This document shows positions 14,193-18,254 of a stretch of 18,254 nucleotides of DNA, one piece after another. The position numbers and the translations under genes were made by a program. The notes below the pieces were generated by a model. The model made no database searches, was not told the origin of the DNA, and saw only the letters and a list, made by a program, of their open reading frames with translations. The stretch covers positions 1 through 18,254 of the forward strand of contig JBAZZE010000018.1 of NCBI GenBank assembly GCA_041658955.1. Reading direction: 5' to 3'. Source of the stretch: UBA2283 sp041658955 (GTDB taxonomy: Bacteria > Patescibacteriota > Microgenomatia > UBA12405). Numbering within the stretch: the stretch's first letter is position 1; every line of letters starts with the position of its first letter.

Positions 14193-14229
14193 ATATTTTA
14201 ACCCGAATCCCAATAAAATGTTAAAATAT
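14193..14229 (+). promoter_or_regulatory. perfect dyad overlapping an extended -10 promoter
   Basis: ATATTTTAAC (14193-14202) and GTTAAAATAT (14220-14229) are perfect 10-base inverted arms 17 bases apart. The right arm holds the extended -10 TGT-TAAAAT (14219-14227), six bases before the ATG at 14234; the left arm covers the -35 region. This looks like an operator, or a chance AT-rich dyad. Confidence 0.45.
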
Positions 14230-14233
14230 CCCC

Positions 14234-14419
14234 ATGCAAACCATTGATGAACTCTGCACTCAACTAAAACTAACTCCAGAACAAAAAATAGCCGTCGAGG
14301 CTTACTGTAGCCAGCTTGTAGTCGAGCTATTGGAAAGTATCAAACAAGATAACGTCCAAAACTTTGATGAGACTATAAGCTCTATAAGTTCCCAAGTAGA
14401 CGCGAAGAATTCAAAATAG
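14234..14419 (+). CDS. small acidic helical protein, unknown function
   Basis: A 61-residue protein I do not recognise. It is acidic and predicted helical, beginning with TIDELCTQLKLTPEQKIAVE, which looks like a helix-turn-helix-like pair of amphipathic helices, then a longer helix through VVELLESIKQDN. Two Cys (C8, C25) are seen but no metal site. Support for a real gene: a well-placed extended -10 six bases before the ATG, codon use like the neighbours, and a 10-base dyad over the promoter. Its last 38 bases overlap the end of the convergent MBL-fold hydrolase gene. It could be a small regulator or a partner of ribosome or RNA proteins; nothing in the sequence decides this. Confidence 0.55.
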   Translation: MQTIDELCTQLKLTPEQKIAVEAYCSQLVVELLESIKQDNVQNFDETISSISSQVDAKNSK

Positions 14420-15017
14420 TATCTTCTTCTCCGTGTCCTGGTAAAACTACAGTATCTCCAGGTAGTTCCATTAATTCTCTTAGACTTTTTCTTAGATCAG
14501 ACATCGAGGAGTAATTATGGTCAGTGCTTCCTACACCGCCGTCAGCAAACAAAGTATCGCCGCTGAACAACAGCTTTTCACCAGAATCATAAAAACAAAC
14601 CCCTCCTGGAGTGTGTCCTGGGGTTTTAAATACCCTTAATTTTTCTTCCCCAATTAAAATGTTTTTAGCCGTTGTTAGATCAACGTCTGTTTCCGCTATG
14701 TCTAAGGTATTAACTCTGTGTCTTAAAAAGTGCTCAGCGGTTTCTTTTTGTCGTTTCAACAAAAACATGTCAAGCTTGCTTACTCCTATCGGGATGTTGT
14801 ACATCAACTTTAAGTCCATTGCCGCCAATAAATGATCAAAATGTCCATGCGTTGCCAATATCACTAATAGTTTTAGATTTAGCCTTTGAACTTCATCACT
14901 TATTTCACTAGCAGCATCAGCCGGATCTATGATCACCCCTTCTTTCGTCTCTTCGTCCCAAACTATATAGCAGTTTGTTTCTAGCTCACCCAAAACTAGC
15001 TTTTCGTATTTCAACAT
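14382..15017 (-). CDS. MBL-fold metallo-hydrolase, glyoxalase II-like
   Basis: A 211-residue metallo-beta-lactamase-fold hydrolase. All metal ligands for two ions are seen: THGHFDH (H57, H59, D61, H62), H135 in PGHTPGG, D154 in FSGDTLF, and H195 in LPGHGEE. The layout, with NCYIVWDEETKEGVIIDP at the N-terminus, is that of the short glyoxalase II/YcbL-like group, which hydrolyses thioesters such as S-lactoylglutathione or related compounds. The real substrate is not known, and a glutathione route is doubtful in a streamlined genome. The start is ATG at 15017; TGA-AATAAT (15024-15032) ends six bases upstream. It is cytoplasmic, with no signal peptide. Confidence 0.9.
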   Translation of the reverse strand: MLKYEKLVLGELETNCYIVWDEETKEGVIIDPADAASEISDEVQRLNLKLLVILATHGHFDHLLAAMDLKLMYNIPIGVSKLDMFLLKRQKETAEHFLRHRVNTLDIAETDVDLTTAKNILIGEEKLRVFKTPGHTPGGVCFYDSGEKLLFSGDTLFADGGVGSTDHNYSSMSDLRKSLRELMELPGDTVVLPGHGEEDTILNSSRLLGNL

Positions 15018-15023
15018 ATGACT

Positions 15024-15032
15024 ATTATTTCA
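15024..15032 (-). promoter_or_regulatory. extended -10 promoter of the MBL hydrolase gene
   Basis: TGA followed by AATAAT on the minus strand, six bases before the ATG at 15017. One mismatch to TATAAT. Leaderless start inferred. Confidence 0.4.
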
Positions 15033-15088
15033 CACCTCTACTTTTGATCCTAAAGTATTAATGTTCTAGAGCACTTACCCGCTATTTT

Positions 15089-15097
15089 TGATATACT
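15089..15097 (+). promoter_or_regulatory. extended -10 promoter of the RRM-dus operon
   Basis: TGA followed by TATACT, exactly six bases before the ATG at 15104. This is among the clearest leaderless arrangements in the window; no -35 is needed for an extended -10. Confidence 0.55.
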
Positions 15098-15103
15098 ACC
15101 AAT

Positions 15104-15697
15104 ATGCCTTCGCCAAATATTGACCCAACTGTTCGACTTTTTGTTGGTGGACTTCCTTACCGTTTTACGGAAGGGGAGTTACTTACTCTCTTCGCTCCCT
15201 TCGGGCGAGTCGTTTCTCTTAAAATAATGCACACCCCTTGGGGTAAGAGCCGAGGCATGGGATTTGTTGAGTTTGATAACGTTGATTCTGCCATCAAAGC
15301 CAAGCAAAGCCTTCACAATCATCGAGTCTCTGAAGAGAGAACCATTATTGTCGACTATGCCGCTCCAGACCCCGCCACTACTGAAGAAGGACGTCTTCGA
15401 AGAGAACAAGCTCAAAGCCGTAAACCTGCTCGCCGACCTTTTGTTGCTTCCACCAGTTCCAGTTCCACCACCAAAGTTCCATTTACTCGTCAAAATCGTG
15501 GTACTAACAAATCCGATTCTGCTCGCCGACCATATACTCCCAAACCATCTGAAAGCTCAGACTCAGAAAAACCCCGTAAATTCGGCAACTTTAAACGTGG
15601 TAATAGTAGCTTTGGTCATAATCGCCAAACAGTTTTTGATTCCCGTGCCCATCATTCCCGTGTTGGTGCCAAGTTTGCCAAAAGAAGAACACGTTAA
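15104..15697 (+). CDS. RRM-domain RNA-binding protein with basic disordered tail
   Basis: A 197-residue protein with one RNA recognition motif (about 10-86): RNP2 is LFVGGL (12-17) and RNP1 is RGMGFVEF (50-57), with the two aromatic residues that stack on RNA bases. Bacterial RRM proteins of this type (cyanobacterial Rbp-like) bind RNA, some as cold-shock or mRNA-localising factors. After residue 95 comes a low-complexity tail rich in Arg, Lys, Ser, Pro and Thr, with RRP, RRPF and KFAKRRTR patches, probably disordered and RNA or nucleic acid binding. It starts an operon: the Dus gene begins six bases after its stop, suggesting a shared RNA-related role. RNA targets are unknown. A 158-codon open frame on the same strand is a shadow of this compositional bias. 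Confidence 0.92.
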   Translation: MPSPNIDPTVRLFVGGLPYRFTEGELLTLFAPFGRVVSLKIMHTPWGKSRGMGFVEFDNVDSAIKAKQSLHNHRVSEERTIIVDYAAPDPATTEEGRLRREQAQSRKPARRPFVASTSSSSTTKVPFTRQNRGTNKSDSARRPYTPKPSESSDSEKPRKFGNFKRGNSSFGHNRQTVFDSRAHHSRVGAKFAKRRTR

Positions 15698-15703
15698 TTC
15701 AAC

Positions 15704-16756
15704 ATGGATTTTAAAGAATTTATACATAGTCAGAAGATAATTGCTTTATCCCCGATGGATGGCGTCACTGATTGTAGCTACCGTCAAACTCAATGCTTTG
15801 TTAAAAAACCAGATGTTGTTTTCACTGAATTTGTCAGTGCTGAAGGCATCAGCCGTGGTGGTGTTCGTCTCTATGACCAATTACTTTTTGGTTCAAACGA
15901 AAGACCAATTGTCGGACAGATCTTTGGCAAAGATCCTGAAAGTTTCTACAAAGCCGCAGTTATTCTTTGCCACCTTGGTTTTGATGGGGTTGATATAAAT
16001 ATGGGTTGTCCTGCTAAGACGGTTACTCAACATGGCTCTGGTGCCGCCCTCATCGGTAAGCCTGAAGTTGCTAGCCAAATTATAAATTCGACTCGGCAAG
16101 GGATTGAAGACTATTGTAGTGGTAAAACATCGGTCAACGATATCGGTATAAAACAATCATCACTCGATGTCATTGAACGTAATCGCCGTTTCTCCGAATA
16201 TACAGGGACTTATAAAGACTACCAAAAACCCACCCTTTCAGTAAAAACTCGAGTTGGTATTACCGAAAACGTTGTCCCAGTATGGATTCCGCATCTTTTA
16301 TCTCACAATTTAGACTTCCTCAGTCTTCATGGTCGTACTCTCAAACAAGGTTACAGTGGCTTTGCTGATTGGGAAGCTATATCTATGGCTGCTAAGTTTG
16401 CCAAAGAAGCCAATACTCTAATTTGGGGTAACGGTGATGTTACTACCCTTCCCATGGCTTACGAATATATTGCCAAATACGGTGTAGATGGAATTCTTAT
16501 CGGCCGTTCCAGTATGGGTAATCCTTGGGTTTTTACTGATATCGAACCATCTTTAAAAGATAAATTTGCCCTAATGTGTTATCACGCCGATCAGTTCACA
16601 AAAATATTCCCTCATCGTCGTCTTGACCCGTTAAGAAGGCATTTTTTGCTTTATGCTAGTGGCCACCCACGTGCCAAACAGCTTCGGGAAAGAATTGTTC
16701 ATGTAAACACCATCGCCGAACTTTATGCACTTGAAGAAGATTTTTTGACCTGCTAA
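15704..16756 (+). CDS. dus: tRNA-dihydrouridine synthase family protein with an insert
   Basis: Dus enzymes reduce uridine to dihydrouridine in the tRNA D loop with FMN and NADPH. Seen: IALSPMDGVTDCSYR (13-27), FTEFVSAEGI (40-49), QIFGKDP (72-78), GVDINMGCPAKTV (95-107) with the proton-donating Cys102, SVKTRVG (179-185) with Lys181, LHGRTLKQGYSGFADW (208-223), WGNGD (241-245), and GRSSMGNPWVF. These cover the FMN and active-site positions. Between Cys102 and Lys181 there are 79 residues where DusB-like relatives have roughly 50; the extra part (about 136-175) is polar and predicted to be a loop or helix, perhaps contacting tRNA. The subgroup (A, B or C) is unclear. It follows the RRM gene by six bases. 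Confidence 0.92.
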   Translation: MDFKEFIHSQKIIALSPMDGVTDCSYRQTQCFVKKPDVVFTEFVSAEGISRGGVRLYDQLLFGSNERPIVGQIFGKDPESFYKAAVILCHLGFDGVDINMGCPAKTVTQHGSGAALIGKPEVASQIINSTRQGIEDYCSGKTSVNDIGIKQSSLDVIERNRRFSEYTGTYKDYQKPTLSVKTRVGITENVVPVWIPHLLSHNLDFLSLHGRTLKQGYSGFADWEAISMAAKFAKEANTLIWGNGDVTTLPMAYEYIAKYGVDGILIGRSSMGNPWVFTDIEPSLKDKFALMCYHADQFTKIFPHRRLDPLRRHFLLYASGHPRAKQLRERIVHVNTIAELYALEEDFLTC

Positions 16757-16759
16757 AGT
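16751..16759 (+). promoter_or_regulatory. candidate extended -10 of the coiled-coil gene
   Basis: TGC followed by TAAAGT, seven bases before the ATG at 16767 and overlapping the dus stop codon. Two mismatches to TATAAT, so weak. Confidence 0.3.
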
Positions 16760-16766
16760 TATCCGT

Positions 16767-17162
16767 ATGTCCAATCAAGCCGCAACCCTGCTCTCCATCG
16801 AGTCCCTTATTAACAGTCATGATGCCAAGCTCAGCACTCTCCACAAAGAACTTTCAGTTCAAAAAGAAATGCTAAGCAATATCCTGGAAAATGACGAAGA
16901 ATATGTCAAGCTGGCAGCTGAAGCCGGTAAACTCGCCAAACAAAAAACAATTGCCAAGCAAAAAGTCCTTCATACACAAAACGCGGTTACTTTAGTCGAA
17001 AAAACTAAAGACCTCCAAAGTCAACTAAAAGAACTTAAAGTTGCCATGTCAGACTATCTTTCTCAATATGTTAGTCTATCTGGAACCAACCAATTCGAAG
17101 GTGCTGATGGAGTCACTCGTCAAATCACTTTTAGTGCTAAGTTAATCAAAAAGAACGACTAA
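16767..17162 (+). CDS. coiled-coil protein, unknown function
   Basis: A 131-residue soluble protein I cannot name. From about 10 to 100 it is almost all helix with heptad-like leucines and many Lys/Glu (HKELSVQKEMLSNILEN, AGKLAKQKTIAKQKV, DLQSQLKELKVAMSDYL), so a long coiled coil or helical hairpin is likely. A short C-terminal part (TNQFEGADGVTRQITFSAKL) looks like beta structure. It has no cysteines, signal peptide or membrane helix. It lies ten bases after dus and ends one base before the thioredoxin ATG, which suggests an operon with thioredoxin. Its role is unknown. Confidence 0.68.
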   Translation: MSNQAATLLSIESLINSHDAKLSTLHKELSVQKEMLSNILENDEEYVKLAAEAGKLAKQKTIAKQKVLHTQNAVTLVEKTKDLQSQLKELKVAMSDYLSQYVSLSGTNQFEGADGVTRQITFSAKLIKKND

Positions 17163-17163
17163 T

Positions 17164-17466
17164 ATGATCGCTGCAACCAAAAAAAGCTTCCAATCGGAAG
17201 TTTTAGATTTTAAAGGCAAAGTTCTCGTCGATTTTTGGGCCGAGTGGTGTGGTCCTTGCCAGATGTTAAATCCTATTATCGAAGAAATTGCTTCTGAAAA
17301 ACCTGATGTTAAGATAGTCAAAGTTGATGTCGATGAAGAGATTGACCTTGCCGCTCAATATAATATCAGCAGTATTCCCGCTATAATGATTTTTGATAAC
17401 GGTAAACCAATCAAAACAATTATTGGATTTCGCCAAAAACAAGAATATCTTCAGACTCTTGGCTAG
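17164..17466 (+). CDS. trxA: thioredoxin
   Basis: A 100-residue thioredoxin, a general disulfide reductase in the cytoplasm. Seen: VLVDFWAEWCGPCQML (20-35) with the redox pair Cys29 and Cys32, VKVDVDEEIDLAAQYNISS, and the cis-proline strand SSIPAIMIF with Pro72, where most thioredoxins have Thr and this one has Ala after the proline. Length is slightly short. No signal peptide or anchor, so cytoplasmic. It starts one base after the coiled-coil gene and is followed by the rlmN promoter. A thioredoxin reductase gene is not in the window. Confidence 0.95.
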   Translation: MIAATKKSFQSEVLDFKGKVLVDFWAEWCGPCQMLNPIIEEIASEKPDVKIVKVDVDEEIDLAAQYNISSIPAIMIFDNGKPIKTIIGFRQKQEYLQTLG

Positions 17467-17498
17467 TATTTAATTAAGCAGCTGTTATCTACATTCTT

Positions 17499-17507
17499 TG
17501 ATATAAT
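17499..17507 (+). promoter_or_regulatory. extended -10 promoter of rlmN
   Basis: TGA followed by a perfect TATAAT, five bases before the ATG at 17513. Leaderless message inferred; no clear -35 is present. Confidence 0.55.
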
Positions 17508-17512
17508 CCTTT

Positions 17513-18254
17513 ATGGATTTTCCCAAGATTAAGGCATTTTTAGAAGAACAAAATCTTCCGGCATTTAGGTTACGCCAAATTCAAAAGAACTATTTTTCTG
17601 GTAGATATTTAACCTTTTCCGAAATGTCTGATCTACCCCTTGGGCTACGCACCGAACTTGACCAAAATTTTTCGCTTTTCTCAGTAACCTCAAAAAGTAC
17701 TCTAGTTGGTGACTCGTCCCAAAAAGCAGTTCTGGAACTAAGCGATGGTCTCAAAATCGAAACGGTACTAATGGACTATGGGCAGTGGCTAACCGCTTGT
17801 GTCAGTACTCAAGTCGGGTGTCCTCTCGCTTGTACTTTTTGCGCTACTGGCAAGATGGGACTAAAAAGAAATTTGACTTCATCCGAGATCGTTGACCAGG
17901 TCCTTTTTTGGAATCATCAAATTTTTCCCAAATATGTTGGTCGAATTGTCTTTATGGGAATGGGGGAGCCATTTTTAAATTGGGACAATTTAGTAAGTTC
18001 ACTCGATACCATTCGTACTGAGCTCAAAATTGGTTCCCGTAAAATCAGTATTTCTACTGCCGGAGTTGCCCCCCGAATTTACGACTTTGCCGATTTAGAT
18101 ACCGAAATTAATTTAGCTATCTCTCTTCATTCAGCAGATCAAATTACCCGCGAAGAAATGATGCCCATAGCCCGCCAGTATTCACTTGACGAATTAGCCA
18201 AAGCTCTAGATTACTATACAAAAAAAACCAACAGACAGGTATTTTTCGAATATT
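17513..18254 (+). CDS. rlmN: 23S rRNA/tRNA adenine-C2 methyltransferase RlmN, partial
   Basis: The window ends inside this gene after about 247 codons. RlmN is a radical-SAM enzyme that methylates C2 of A2503 in 23S rRNA and A37 in some tRNAs. Seen: an N-terminal domain (FRLRQIQKNYF, 18-28), then ETVLMDYGQWLTACVSTQVG and the iron-sulfur motif C103-PLA-C107-TF-C110, followed by ATGKMGLKRNLT, VFMGMGEPFLNWDNL, SISTAGVAPRI and ISLHSAD. The C-terminal Cys that completes methyl transfer lies beyond the window. Cfr is a close relative but is an acquired resistance enzyme; the housekeeping context favours RlmN. The reading frame stays open to the last base. An extended -10 lies five bases upstream. 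Confidence 0.95.
   Translation, partial: MDFPKIKAFLEEQNLPAFRLRQIQKNYFSGRYLTFSEMSDLPLGLRTELDQNFSLFSVTSKSTLVGDSSQKAVLELSDGLKIETVLMDYGQWLTACVSTQVGCPLACTFCATGKMGLKRNLTSSEIVDQVLFWNHQIFPKYVGRIVFMGMGEPFLNWDNLVSSLDTIRTELKIGSRKISISTAGVAPRIYDFADLDTEINLAISLHSADQITREEMMPIARQYSLDELAKALDYYTKKTNRQVFFEY

Noticed and set aside
15264..15740. A 158-codon open frame overlapping the RRM gene
   Set aside because: It overlaps both the RRM gene and the dus start in another frame, is biased in composition, and has no domain pattern.

Overview
The window looks like a chromosome segment from a streamlined, AT-rich bacterium of the Candidate Phyla Radiation (Patescibacteria, most like Microgenomates). This is inferred from the gene style: a VanZ-CAP-small membrane protein cluster, GT2-GtrA fusion, small GIY-YIG protein, bacterial RRM protein, UPF-type membrane proteins, a reduced pyruvate kinase, very tight packing and almost no Shine-Dalgarno sequences. 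TGA is used as a stop (for example at 402-404), so the code is the standard bacterial one, not the UGA-Gly code of Gracilibacteria/Absconditabacteria. No rRNA, IS element, prophage or CRISPR array was seen, and no gap without a gene exceeds about 165 bases.

Layout. 33-1543 (+) is a three-gene membrane/envelope cluster (VanZ-like, CAP-domain protein, 80-aa membrane protein). 1518-2707 (-) holds trmD and a methyltransferase gene, divergent from a GT2-GtrA glycosyltransferase (2744-3931, +). A YbaK-type deacylase (-) is divergent from a sugar nucleotidylyltransferase (4461-5264, +), followed by a four-helix membrane protein. 5793-7405 (-) carries a pyruvate kinase lacking its B domain and an anchored staphylococcal-type nuclease, divergent from murA and an LCP-family ligase (7456-9848, +). 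A malic enzyme (-) is divergent from an orphan Cache sensor (+). 12022-13891 (-) holds an MFS protein, a zinc-ribbon protein and a GIY-YIG protein. A tRNA-Gln(CUG) gene with encoded CCA follows at 13998-14071. The right part holds a 61-aa protein, an MBL-fold hydrolase, an RRM protein, a Dus enzyme, a coiled-coil protein, thioredoxin and rlmN, which is cut by the window end.

Themes. Wall and surface: murA, LCP, glycosyltransferase, nucleotidylyltransferase, CAP and VanZ proteins. RNA modification and binding: trmD, dus, rlmN, YbaK-type deacylase, RRM protein. Pyruvate metabolism: pyruvate kinase-like protein and malic enzyme.

Most interesting observations: (1) about fifteen genes have a -10-like hexamer ending 5-9 bases before the start codon and no Shine-Dalgarno, which points to widespread leaderless transcripts; (2) a pyruvate kinase missing its B domain and with altered potassium-site residues; (3) a palindromic repeat sitting in frame inside the malic enzyme gene; (4) a complex palindrome wedged exactly between the CCA end of tRNA-Gln and a GIY-YIG gene; (5) a MurA with Asp in place of the fosfomycin-target Cys; (6) a Cache sensor with no output domain.
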